From NCBI GenBank assembly GCA_021397835.1, contig JAJFZO010000191.1, positions 5,957,001 through 6,021,000 on the forward strand: a stretch of DNA of 64,000 nucleotides. The letters run 5' to 3'. Under the pieces are notes generated by a model. The model had not been told where the DNA came from. It did not search any database and saw only the letters and a program-made list of their open reading frames with translations. How positions within the stretch are numbered: the stretch's first letter is position 1; every line of letters begins with the position of its first letter. Shown piece after piece: positions 35,640 through 47,176 of the stretch. This stretch comes from Moringa oleifera. Taxonomy: Eukaryota > Streptophyta > Magnoliopsida > Brassicales > Moringaceae. Position numbers and translations under genes: made by a program.

Positions 35640-36290
35640 GTTTCTATTGATTTAGTGAATTTAAGTCATGCCTTCTCTGGAGGTAACTTTTCTTCCAATA
35701 AGAAAATGTTAAAGCGATTTTTAAAGTTGACTACACTAATTGAGAATTTTGAATTCAGGTTAATCAGATCAAGTAAAGAAATTCTTCAAATTGCATAGAA
35801 GGAGAAAAATTATGAAAGGAAACTTCTTGTAGTTGAAATTTAAGATGAGTCATTCTATCAAATAAGGAGGACTGATTTGATCTATACTTGCACTATTGAA
35901 GAGTTTCATCCTTGACATTGGCAAGTTAGTGCAGTTATCATAAATGAAGATTATGGCTTAAAAGGTTAGGCCAAATAGTTGCATAATAAAGCTAAAGGAG
36001 ATAAGGGGAGATATAAAAGAAATGTACGACATTTAGATTCTTTAGAGTAATGCTCGGAAGACAAAAGAATGCATACCTTGTTTTTGCATATGCTAAAAAT
36101 GTCCATCCAATTGGTGACAAATCCATGTGGGTAGTGGTGGATGGAGCTAGAGATAAAGTTATCTTGGCACCACTCAATAACAAGGTAATTGGTAAATGAA
36201 GAAAATGTAGGATCCCTTTTAGTAGGGAAAGAGTTTGGTAGAAATAGTGTTCAAGGAATGACCAACGTGGACATAATCACTTGACATGCC
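35640..36290 (+). pseudogene. MULE-2 transposase remnant, DNA-binding region joined to zinc knuckle
   Basis: From about 35668 the text reads FSGGNFSSNKKMLKRFLKL, then FEFRLIRSSKEILQIA (PF03108-like 'F.ir.irS.k.r..v.C'), then SFYQIRRTDLIYTCTIEEFH and HWQVSAVIINEDYG (H.C....rh.q..). This is the MuDR DNA-binding domain. The catalytic MULE domain is missing. Near 36205-36289 comes the C-terminal RIPFSRER tail and a CX2CX4HX4C knuckle, CSRNDQRGHNHLTC (36248-36289), with the second Cys replaced by Asn. About 1.2-1.5 kb of coding sequence has been lost in between. Confidence 0.75.
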
Positions 36291-36589
36291 TAAACCTGCA
36301 ACTAATTAATCCAAGTAGCGCATTAGTAACGATGACTTCTTCGCATATTCCTTTTCATTTACAATGTAATTATGGTAGTTTTAGATACAACCAGCTCACT
36401 CGCCCCAACCCATCCACACCAATGGTTGATGATGAAGAGATTGGATTTGAATTTGTAATTTTATTAGAATCATGATACTCAATTTGATTATGGTGATCAT
36501 GGTAATAGAGATAAATGTTGGATAGGAATTGATGTTGTCTCAAGATAATGTTTACTATATGTTGTACTATGTTGTTTCTTTGTTTTTGT

Positions 36590-37170
36590 TGTTTTCTAAC
36601 TAATTATATAATAAGTCGAGTTGAATGTATTATCGTTAAGCTGAATGTTGTGTTATCGAGATACAAATGTGTTGTCGAGTTAAATGGTTAGTTAGCTAAC
36701 AAGATGAATGACTAATCATTTTTTAGATGAATTAATGGTTGCTGAGATGAATCATACATTGTCGAGCTAAATTGTTAGTTGTTGATATAAATAAGAAGTC
36801 AATTCAAGCTAAACAAGATGTTCTCAAGGTAAACTATACACTGTCAAGTTGAGTTGTTACTTTTTAAGATGAAAAATATGTTATTGTTGAGTTGAATTGG
36901 TAATTGTCAAGATGAATTATACGTTATCAATTAAATTAGAATATTGTTAAGATGAACAACAAGTTATTTTTGAGCTGAATTTTTAGTTGTTAAGATGAAT
37001 GATAAGTCATTTTCAAGCTAAACCGGACCTTGTCGAGATGAATTATACATTGTCGAGCTAAATTGGATGTTGGTGACATGATTTTGCACTTGAATTATTT
37101 GTTGAGATGAATGATATATAGGTTATTTCCAAGCTAAATTGGATGTTTTTGAGATTAATGGTAAGTTTAT
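36590..37170. repeat. MULE-2 left array of GAGATGAAT / GAGCTAAAT repeats
   Basis: About 20-25 degenerate units follow each other, alternating TTGTCGAGATGAATNATA and TTGTCGAGCTAAATTG forms, at 20-30 base spacing. The motif GAG(A/C)T(A/G)AAT is the constant core. Confidence 0.8.
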
Positions 37171-37399
37171 TTTAATCATTCATAACATGAGTTCACATCC
37201 ATCATCTAATCATATAAACATTTTTACATAATATTAGCATTCGAAAAGCCATTTCTTAGCATCATTTAAATTACGAAACTTTCTATATAGCATTCATATC
37301 ATCCAAGCTGCAAACAACAACCCTATTCACATAAATCGCATTCTTGAATTTTATTCATTTGATCTTAAATATGATTAAAGGGATTGTTAGTAAATAAGG

Positions 37400-39860
37400 T
37401 CTCAGTGATCTTCAACATGTGTGGCCCATAATTACCCATCATATAATAGAGACAAGAAAAATGATAAATGTATAACTAGAAGTAGTAGAAGTTTAAAATA
37501 AAATTGTTAAATTGCTTACTTTATTCTTTACTAAGAAATCTTCATTGTTGGGTACATGTTTTATTTAAGTGGACTGCTCGAGATCACATGATCTGAGTAT
37601 CAAATAAGATACTTAACCCTATCAAGAAGATCGACTGGCATCCACCTTAGAAGATTTAGTTACCTTACATGGATATAATTAGCTAACTCCTATCTAAAAG
37701 AGCAGTATATAATGATTTTCATTCGGTCTAAGTCAACTCGGACGATAAGTTAATATTGCCATGCCACATTAGAAGGGATCAGAAGTTGTAAGCACACCAA
37801 ACCATGTGATAAAGCTACTTTACCAAGTAATACTATATGGTTAGAATACTTTTTCAAACTAGCAAACCAACATACCATTTTAACCTCATGCCGTTGGGGC
37901 CATCTTTGGCACATATCCAATCTAAAGAAGAATAAAACCACTTAATAAAATTCATGTCTTTGCTTGGTGACCTATTTGCATCTCACTTTTTCTGATGTAT
38001 CTCTGAATTTAGCAATATCTCTTCTTACATCAAGTAAGATAAATAAATGTTAGGTCAAAGTAAATAAAAATTTGTTATTGAAAGGCAAGCAAGTATATGT
38101 TGAAAACTTATGAAAAAGTATGGGCCTACCAGGCATATGTGTTAGCCGTAAGCATGTGGAAACTGAGTTTGCTAACATTGGAGCATGCACTAATAAGACT
38201 CAATATTCTGTAAAGATAAATTATAAATTAATTAAAATAAGATTAAAAAGAACTCATATATATTGAAAGGTAGTGGATGTAAAGCTTACTATGTAATCTA
38301 GCCAATCTTTCTCAAACTTTTTAAAAAGGCTAGCATCTTGATTAATTAGTAAGCTATTGAACCCACTGTAACATGAAAGAAGCATCTCGATATTTGAAAG
38401 AGTAAATGAAGATGTATGAAAGCATAAATGAAAACATTTTAATGTTTAAATTACCTATGATTGGATTTCTTGAAGGTTATGTATGCTTTATGCAATATAT
38501 TATAAACAAATATATAATATGCTCTAATCTCGCCTCATCCATCTTTCACTACCTTACTTGTATCCTTGGCATACTTAAAAAAGCAACAAATGGGCTATTA
38601 TAATGCCAAGACTAGAAAATCTAGTCATCACTCATCTCATCCCTTGCATCTGCTTCCCTATTTCCCTGCTATGGATAAAGCGAGACTATATTGGTTGTCC
38701 CTCATGTGGAGGCCTAGCAATAACTTTGAAGTTCTTATTATTATCATTGTCATCATCCCCTACTTGTTAGATAAAAAAATTAAACAAACATGTAAACCTA
38801 TCAAAATTAAACAAACATATGCAACTCAATATCAATCACTAAGAATTCGACCCTTATCGACCAATAATTATCTGCACCAAGCTCGCCAACTCGCTATGCT
38901 AGTGCAATATTATGTCATTAAAGGCTTTCATCTCCAAAGCTCATGACCTGAACCTCCCCTCCACCAATCTTATACCACCTCTTTGTTCACCTGTTTTCGA
39001 TGCTAATGCATCAAGGTGAGTAAACACTATCCCATCATCCTTCAACCTCTCTCTCTTTTCCTTTAGCCTAACATTCATTCTCTTAGCCATTGGCTTAAGC
39101 TTTAGATCAACCATCTCCACCCTTTCCTCCTCCTTTATAATCTTTCTCTTGGCTTCCTTCTTCTCAATCCTTTGCTTAATATCCTCTCTAGCCTTCTCTA
39201 TAGCCTCATTTATCCTCTCATTTTTCTTATGCAAGTTATGAATAGAACAATTAAAAATTAATCAAATGTTTAATAATATTACGTGCAACATAATAGTTTT
39301 GTTTTACTTACCTTGTGTCTTACTATAATAACATGCCTCTTATCCTGGCCCATCAGTTACCCATGCAACATAAAAATCAAAGATAATTTTAGTACTCCTA
39401 TAGCTCCCCAAACTCACCTTGATGGGAAACATTTTTAACATTATCCTTGTTGATCTTATTTCTATCAATAAAATATCTTCTTATAAAATTTGATTGAAAA
39501 ACTATAAATCTATTTGTATCAAGTAGGACCTCAAACTTAAGCTTAATTATCAAATAAAACTCGGTACGTAACACCAAACCTACATTCCTATTTATTTCCC
39601 TTAACAAAAACACCATCTTCTTAGTAAACTTTTTCTACCCTCACTCACAAGTAGAGCATGCACAATTTTCCCATTAAACTTCATATTAAACATAAACAAA
39701 AAGTGGAAAATTCAATGTTCTTGAAGATCTCTAGCATTCGACCTTCATCATCCAAATTTTGCAACTCTTTTCAAATTTCGATGATTACATAGGCATCATA
39801 ATATTTGATAATCTTTCTCTTCCTTCAATCTCTATTTGGGATTTTGTAAACTGGTTTAGC
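37400..39860 (-). pseudogene. MULE-2 ULP-like ORF: DUF1985, coiled coil and C48-like remnant
   Basis: The minus strand shows DUF1985-like text at 39700-39330: FIRRYFIDRNKINKDNVKNV and, in another frame, LKLSLIFMLHG and LMGQDKRH. Then comes a highly charged helical segment (38941-39234, for example EAIEKAREDIKQRIEKKEAK), a predicted coiled coil typical of the linker. Near 37740-37697 the text VRVDLDRMKIIIYCSF matches the C48 strand that normally ends in YDS, so the Asp is Cys here. The His region is garbled. Stops and frameshifts throughout; call supported by DUF1985 order and by MULE-1 and MULE-3. Confidence 0.6.
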
Positions 39861-39939
39861 ATTGATAAGATGGCCATTTGTCAACACAAAACAAATAAAT
39901 GTCAAACAAAGTCTAAAATACAAAAGATAACATAAATAA

Positions 39940-40760
39940 ATCAGCTTGAAAAAGTGAACAAAAAATTTATTTAGACAAACTATTTTAGCTCGATAAAATG
40001 AAAAATTTATCTTGATAATGTAAGATTTAGCTCGATAAGCATAAAAATTTTATCTCGATAAAAACAAAATTTTAGCTTGTCAATTTATCTTGATAACCTA
40101 ATTTAGCTGGAATACATATAAACTTTATTCTTGAGAAACTCGCTCGATAAAGTGAAAGATTTACCTCGACAGAGTATTTTAGCTCAATAATATTCCAAAT
40201 TTGCTATTTATATAGAAACCATCATCTTTAATTTTCGATCACATTTTTAAATGATGGTTGTTATAAAAACATTATTTATTTAGCATCATTAAGAACATTT
40301 TTTTTATATCACTGTCTTGCTAAAATAGCTCGATAAAGTAAAAATTTCCTCTTGAAAAACTATTTCACCTTGATAAAATAAAAAATTTATTTCAACAAAC
40401 TATTTCACTCAATAACATCAAAAATTTATCTCGATAATGTGAAATATTTAGCTCGATAAGGATGCAAATTTTTATCTTGATGAAAAACAACATTTATCTC
40501 AACAAATACAAAATTTTGGCTTAAAAATTTGTCTTGACAACATGAAACATGCAGCTCGACAATGTAGCTCAATAAAATTAAGCAATTAGCTTAGAAACAT
40601 GGCTTGACAATGTGAAAAATTTTGCTCAACAAGGATGCAAATTTTATCTAGAAAAAAGTAACATTTTATCTAGACAGAAACGTTGGCTTGAAATTTGATC
40701 TCTAGAACATGAAATATGCAACTCAACAAACTAGCCCGATAACATCAATCAATTAGCTAA
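39940..40760. repeat. MULE-2 right array, inverted relative to the left one
   Basis: Units ATTTAGCTCGATAA and ATTTATCTCGATAA alternate, the reverse complements of the two unit forms at 36590-37170. About 30 units at 20-30 base spacing. Confidence 0.85.
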
Positions 40761-40769
40761 GGAAAAAAA

Positions 40770-41427
40770 GCTTGATTACATGAAAATTTAATCTCTAATT
40801 TTCAACCTACAATGTCTGAACAACTAATTTTAGGCAAAAGTCCAGCCCTAACAAAGACTGAAACGATCGAACTGCATAATTTGTTTGGAAACTTTTAATT
40901 TCATTGCAAAAAAAAAAAAACAGTTGAAAAATAGAAAGCAGATCCTAATTACAAACCCAGCTTTAATTATTGCATAACAAACATCATTCAACATAAGAAC
41001 ATGCATAGTTACAGGAAATTATTTTTTTAAAAGCTCAAAATTTTGAAAAAACAAATGAAAAATATTTTGAATTTTCAAAATATTATTGAGACAAATTAAA
41101 AACTAACCTTCTGCTGAAAATTCTCATTTGTGAGGACAATTAGGTGCCAAAATGCAGTAATAAACCACAACAAGAAAGTGAGAGAAAAAGATTGAAAAAA
41201 AAAAAAGTATAGAAATAATAGCTTCTACATGCCTTAAAAAAAATGAAACTAAACAGTTTAGTGGCTTTCATATCAATGATATGTCAGATAATTTATTTTG
41301 ACGGATAAAAGTACTTTTATATAAAATTAAGAGGAAAAAAATGAAAAAAAAAAAAACTAAAAACAATGCTATGAGTTATTTCTGTAATTGAACTTATGCA
41401 GACAACTAAATAAAAAAATTTCTTTCA
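40770..41427. other. AT-rich right arm of MULE-2
   Basis: No coding text. Homopurine and poly-A runs (40908-40920, 41197-41208, 41344-41355) and a small palindrome ACTAAACAGTTTAGT at 41248-41262. It probably holds the right terminus (GACGGATAAAAGTAC near 41300 resembles MULE ends), unconfirmed. Confidence 0.4.
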
Positions 41428-41903
41428 ATCCAAATTATGATGATATATGGCTCGGACTGTCGTAGTTTGCATAGTCTAGCATCACCAGTTACTGATATTG
41501 TGAACCCAACCAGCAAAACTGCAAGGCCCAAATGTTACAAGAGCCGAAAATGCATAATGGAGTTGAAAACGTACATATAACATCAGTTACCGAGTGGAAA
41601 ATGTACAACATCATGAGTGGAAGAAGTAATCATGGTTTGACCTCTGTCTGTGATTAGATTGACTTTTCTCTAAAAAACCGTCTTCTATGGAAGTGGGTTT
41701 AGCTCCAATCCAAATCTCTTTTGCAATATTTGATCATCTCTTTATTTACCTTAAAATATGGATGTGATGGTTAACAAAACACTAACACAATGGCTATTAC
41801 AATATGATACTAGCAGTACATTGGCTGTAATGAATATCATTACAAACAACCTAAAAATGTGTGATTTTTGTTCGTAACAGCCTGCTTAATCCACACGCCT
41901 TAA

Positions 41904-42380
41904 TTATCTGAGCCACCATCTCTCTCGATCGCCAGAAGTGAAGGAACAGAATTTGAACACCAAAACTTCCTTGCCTGCAGCCAAGCAAAGAGGTGCAAGA
42001 GAGGCCCGACAAAGAGGACAACTGGACTGACTGTAGGCCACACATTTGTCCAAACAAGCTCTGTGAAACAGGTGATGACATCCCAGCTCTCTTATCTCAT
42101 CCTTTTCCGCAAGCTCCTGCAGACACACTGCACATTCAGCTCCTTCAATGGTGCATCTTGTACTCGGCTCCTCGCTGATATCTGTGAAGCCACTGCGAAA
42201 GTAACTAGGGAAGACGGAGTAATGAAGCAAGAAATTCCATGCCCATTTCAAGTGGGTAGCAATGGAAAGCTCATGATTCAGCATGTTTGATCGAGGGTGG
42301 AGTCTCCGGCGAATACAGAGACAGAAGACGAGAAGGTAGATCAGAGCGAGAACTGATATAGAAAGCGGCCAAGTGCTCAT
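41904..42380 (-). CDS. RING-H2 E3 ubiquitin ligase, single TM, RHA1/RHA2-like
   Basis: One uninterrupted 158-codon ORF without introns, ATG at 42380-42378, stop at 41904-41906. Residues 6-23 (LSISVLALIYLLVFCLCI) form one hydrophobic helix, so the protein is probably anchored in a membrane. Residues 83-124 form a RING-H2 finger with all eight ligands (C83, C86, C101, H103, H106, C109, C121, C124); spacing C-x2-C-x14-C-x-H-x2-H-x2-C-x11-C-x2-C, one residue longer than usual before the last pair. The Pro between the last Cys pair that supports E2 binding is kept (CPLC). Length, TM and finger position fit the RHA1/RHA2 group, which ubiquitinates target proteins, often in hormone and stress responses; targets cannot be read here. 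This is the only intact-looking host gene in the window. A damaged paralogue lies at 57424-57780. Confidence 0.9.
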   Translation of the reverse strand: MSTWPLSISVLALIYLLVFCLCIRRRLHPRSNMLNHELSIATHLKWAWNFLLHYSVFPSYFRSGFTDISEEPSTRCTIEGAECAVCLQELAEKDEIRELGCHHLFHRACLDKCVAYSQSSCPLCRASLAPLCLAAGKEVLVFKFCSFTSGDRERWWLR

Positions 42381-42421
42381 TGCGAGTGATTTTTGCGCAG
42401 CGAAACTGCAAAACTAGTGAT

Positions 42422-42433
42422 GCATATTTATGG
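42422..42433 (-). promoter_or_regulatory. TATA box of the RING-H2 gene
   Basis: CCATAAATATGC on the minus strand, about 42 bases upstream of the ATG. Copy B has CTATAAATAC in the matching place (57788-57797). The spacing implies a very short 5' leader. Confidence 0.6.
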
Positions 42434-42607
42434 AGTTGCATCGAGTTCCCCCCTAGTCGATTGGATTATACGGTCCACACGTTTTATGTGAAGCACTAAT
42501 TCCTCCCTGAACAAACGATGGGCCCATGTACCCATTCAAGAGATTGTCACATGCACTTGTCACCGAATTAATTCAGTGGCTGGCTTTCTTTGACCACATA
42601 GCAGTTA

Positions 42608-42800
42608 CACTACAATACAATAGATTTTTAACAATAATTATTTAACGATAATTGTTACAATTATTGCTATACATATTAGTAAAATTCTTTTTGTCATATT
42701 TTTAATGATATTTATTAAATAATGATTATTAATAAATATAAAATGACAATTATAAATTTTAGCCATTAAAACATATATTTTTAAAGGCTATTGTTTATAA
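42608..42800. repeat. left terminus and subterminal repeats of CACTA-2
   Basis: CACTACAATAC, then repeated AACAATAATTATT, AACGATAATTGTTACAATTA and AATGATTATTAATAAAT-type motifs, matching 18465-18660 of CACTA-1 in order. Confidence 0.75.
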
Positions 42801-42899
42801 TTATCTTTAAAATTATTTTTTAATTTTTTAAAATTTTAAAATTTTTATCAAATTAATTAATATTTATTTAAATATAACAAAATAATCCATTCTCTTTAT

Positions 42900-45800
42900 T
42901 GCATCATTAAATTATATTTAGTTTAATTTTTTTAGCAAGGAAATGTGAATTTATAGTCCAATTTAAGGTTTGAATTCTTTTAGAATTATTAAGTTCATTT
43001 TTAGTTTATAAATTTAAAATTACATAAATTAATATTAAATGTCAAATTTTCAGTTAATTAAGTGGTGTGATTGGTGAAAATCAATGCGATTAAATTTAGG
43101 AGTTGATAATTTTCTCTCATTTTTAAGACTTTAAGAGGTAGACTGAATTTTATATTCATTATACATCCATCAACAAAATGTTAAACGAAGTGTAACTATA
43201 TTCCAATTAGGTAAAGTGTCTTCTAGAATAATGAAACTTTTAAGAAATAAAATTATATGGTGTATCTCAATAGTGATCAATATTAAAATAGATAATCCCT
43301 TAACATGATTTTAATATAAAATTTTTGTTATCAAAGTCTATAATAATGAAATTATTAAAAAATATTTATGCTTTTTATTATATTAAAATATAAAATAACA
43401 AAAGAAACAAACAAAAAAAAATTGATTTCTATCATATTTATTAGTTTTTCGTGTTGTTATTTAATTTGGGGTTTGCTAAGTGCAAAAAAAATTATTTTAA
43501 TTAGGTGCTAATCCACGATGCCATGAGTGCCTAAACTTTCAAAGTCTCAATTGATAAGCTTAATGCATGGCCCCACTCATATCCATATGAATCCTTGTGA
43601 TAGATTCCTTGGTATAAACAACTATAATGCCAAGTTTTATAATTCGAAATTCCAATTTTCTTGACATCAACATCAGAATTTTGTGCTTAATCTATCTTTA
43701 ATTATAATGATTAAAGTGCCTACCTTCTATAATATGCCCACTCCTTTGACCACTCTACACAAGAGCACTACTATTTTCCTTGTCTCCTAAATCGAATCCA
43801 CTCAAAATCACTCAAAAAATTATGGCAGCCCTAAGATTAAAAATTAGTAATCCATTCTCTTTCAATCTCGTGTTCCCTCGTACCTTGACAAGATTCAAAA
43901 ATTAGAAGTTTACTTCATTCAGTTTAGAGTTCACTTGGTTATTAATTAAAAGCACTCAAGAAGATCGATGAGCTGCTTGCCCCTTCATACTCACACTAAA
44001 GAGGCTTCTTAATGAACATTTTGATCTATCGTTGTCTCTCTCTAGACACCTACGGATTTGTTTTGGGTGGTGAAATAAAGTAGGTTTTGGTAAGGTTTGC
44101 ATAATTACACTTTCCTTTTCCATTACAACATAAGGAGTGGGCTTCTTATTGCTTCCAAATTTCCCTCTTCGATTTAATTTTGCTCTTATCTCTTTCACTT
44201 TTAGCTAGTAATTTTGCTTTTTATGGCTTTTGATCGTTACTTTTTATGAGATTGCTCTTATTATTAGCTGGAATAACCTTCTTGCTTGTCTGCGAAAATT
44301 ATTTTAGGGTTAATAGAGAATTTTGTTTAGATGAGGACCAAATAAGCAAGGTTGTCTTGTATTAAGGCCGATACTAGTTATTATTCAGTTTAGTCCCCTG
44401 TGATGAAGATAGTTCAATCCAATAAATGCATGAGTTTTGTAGCTAAAGATGCCAAGTTTCACTTGCATAAAAAAAGAAAAACTAGTAAAATGGTTTAGAA
44501 AAAATGACAAGAGTAAGGGAACTTGCTAGTGTAAATAAGCTTATGAGTGATATAGCCATTGAACATCTCAATGTGAGCATGCATCTTACTTAATAGCTTC
44601 ATATAACATTCGTGGTCTCCTAAAGTGGCAGGACTACCTTCACTACTACAATCAAGAGGACTCTATAAAGGATGAGCAGTGCTCTTTAAGATTCCCTCAA
44701 TGGTAAGATAGAAAAGCAGTTCTTTAATGTCATCATTTCTTAGTCTGGAAATAAATTACCATGGCATTATTATGCAAGGTAGTCTTTCTTAAAAGGATAA
44801 TTGTGTTCCAAAGGTATAGTTATGACTTTGGATTTGTCTGTTATTTATATCTCATGCATCTTCTGCAATATAAAATACATTGTTAGACTATCATTGCCTC
44901 ATTAAATATTTTAATGGATGCCATGCATTTTGCATTCTAGTTAGTTTTGAAATGTATCAATAACTTTCCTAGCTATGTTATGTACAGAGGCTGTTCTTTC
45001 TTCATAACCATTCATTATATCAGAGATCTGTAGCCAAAAATGCTTAGTTTTCACTCGCATAAAAAACTGGTAGAATGGTTTAAAGAAAATGATAATGTTA
45101 TTGTAAATGATAAATATTTTTTGATTTCTGAGGTACTTTTTACTTTAAGTGGTATTAAAGCCAGTAAAGTCACTTGTTACTGAGTCCCTCGTTCCTTAGA
45201 CTTACCAAGTGCCAGCATTAGATATCTTATGTGTTTTTCTCAAAAAAATAATGGATGGCATGTTGTTGAGATGTTTAATATTGTTTTGTAGTTTGACTCA
45301 GAAGAAGGTTTAGACATTACATAAGAGGACTTGGGTTTAGACCTAAACTCAACAAAGAATTGCTCTCTTGGTATAAGATCACTAGTCCAAGATCTAGTTT
45401 TATCTACTTCTGCTATTTTTTCTTTGGTAAGGTAAGTGGCCATACTATGGGGACTAGTATTATTTGAGAGGCTCAATAAATTTCTATCAATGGCTGAGGA
45501 ATTCAAAGTCATTCCCATACTTCTTATTAAGGGTCAGCCAGCTGTTTATATCAGGCTCAATCACACTCCATGAGCTTAGAAAATAAGTGTTCTTCTAGCC
45601 TTTGTTAGAATTAGGCAGCCTCTTTCTAAAAAAAGCTGGATTTTTAATAGTGAAGTATATAAGTTTTTTATCACTTTTTAGTTCACCCTTGTGCTTTTTG
45701 TGCTCATAAAACTTAACAAAGATTGTTAGAATAGAAAAGTGGTTTTTACCTCAATACACTCGGCAATAAAATCTAATTAGGCATCATCAAGCATTAGCAT

Positions 45801-47170
45801 TAGGGACAAGTTATAACAATGAGATTTTAAATTAGTAGTTGAGTGAAATTGTTACTGCAAGGTATTGATGGGTGTTGCATGGAATAAGACATCTTTTCTA
45901 ACTTCAATAACATGTATCACCCATGATAATGCATCTGTATTTCTTCAATCATTGTCTTCACTAATTACTAGTCTGAAAAGTATATGAGGATAAGCACATT
46001 CAAACTTCCAAGTAAGACAATATTATTTTAAAATTAGGAATGATGGAGTTAGTATATATATATATATATATATATGCATACACACACACATAAAGGACTT
46101 AGTACAAGAATGATTTATTTTATAGAACAATTTAAGTAGATAAAAAATGCAAAGCCTGATGAATTGATATGACTATTAACTTCATGCTAACACAAAACAG
46201 ACTACAAGAATATTTATCTGATATGTAAAAGAATAATTAAATATATTATGCAGTGTGTACAGGCAAGAAAAACCTTGAGTGGAGCAAAAACTAGCTCTAC
46301 ATCAATGTGATCAAACTTGTCTAAAATGCTAGCTACCATTTCTCTCCTTCAGACATCTTTTTTACTAAATGGGATATCCAAAATATGTATTGACCTATTA
46401 GTTATATGTACTTAAACTACAGTCCATTTGGAAGTTTAAAACATTATTTTGTAATTGGTTCAAGTGTAGTCACTTCAATCCTTTAAGTTATTTATAAATA
46501 AAATTACATATCCTTCTGAATTATGGCCAAACTGAAGTTCAAAACCTAGCAACCGAACATGATATACTACAAATTAACCATAAGTCATTACTTTAAGAAA
46601 AGCACATTATTTCAAGTACATAAAAGAGGATGCATCATATAAGGATTAAGAGGCATATCTTCTTCATGTAGCTCCCATTTCATGTTGTCTTTGGCTTTAG
46701 AGGCTTGTCCTTTGAAAATTAAAAAATTAAGAACAAGGGCTTCAGATGTTTAGGGGGTGAGTAGACATGTTAGTTTGACAGTGTCAATATACCAACATGG
46801 ATAGAAACTTTAAGGAAATGTAGTTCTTATTTATGTACTTTATGAGGAATGGAACTTGATGTTGCAAATTAGATGTCCAAACCAATTCATTTTACCCTAA
46901 ATCCTGTTATCTATTGAATGCATGATAGAGAGGCTAAACACAACTATGAATTAATATTTAGCAGTGGACTGATTATACTTTCAACATTGATTATGCCAAT
47001 AGTTGATTGTAAATTTGTTGTAATGTTCAATTTATGTTTAGTGCTTTATTATTTTCTATCTTAATACTTGCAAGATTAAAATTTTAAATTTGTTGTTTAT
47101 TACATATCCTAATATAGGTTGTTTAATTTTTGTGCTTTATCAATGAATTCTTAATGAATAATCAACCATG
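42900..47170. other. left arm of CACTA-2, no gene recognised
   Basis: Partly shared with CACTA-1 (for example GTTCCCTCGTACCTTGA at 43882). Short open frames, such as 43956-44198 and 45240-45518 on the minus strand, show no known family. The stretch 44350-46000 is less AT-rich and could be captured host DNA, which I cannot identify. A compound microsatellite (TA)n then (CA)n lies at 46047-46091. Confidence 0.45.
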
Positions 47171-47176
47171 TAAGAG

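Larger units (their letters stand above)
35540..41420 (+). mobile_element. MULE-2: deleted Mutator-like element with convergent ULP-like ORF, inserted in copy A
   Basis: A shortened plus-strand MULE transposase remnant (35640-36290) faces a minus-strand DUF1985/Ulp1-like remnant (37400-39860). Two large arrays of a GAGATGAAT/GAGCTAAAT motif lie in opposite orientation (36590-37170 and 39940-40760). Copy B lacks all of it: copy-A similarity stops near 35500 and resumes near 41428, so the element is an insertion of at most 5.9 kb. TIRs and target duplication were not found. Confidence 0.75.
41428..42480. repeat. segmental duplication copy A, third segment (RING-H2 gene and flanks)
   Basis: It matches copy B 56950-57830 across the 3' flank (ATGGAGTTGAAAACGTACAT/ATGGAGTTGAAGACATACTT; CCGAGTGGAAAA), the coding region and the promoter. 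Net of insertions, copy A is about 3.3-3.5 kb, the same size as copy B. Confidence 0.9.

Noticed and set aside
38566..38946. 126-codon frame on the plus strand
   Set aside because: Antisense to the linker of the MULE-2 ULP-like ORF; no recognisable family.
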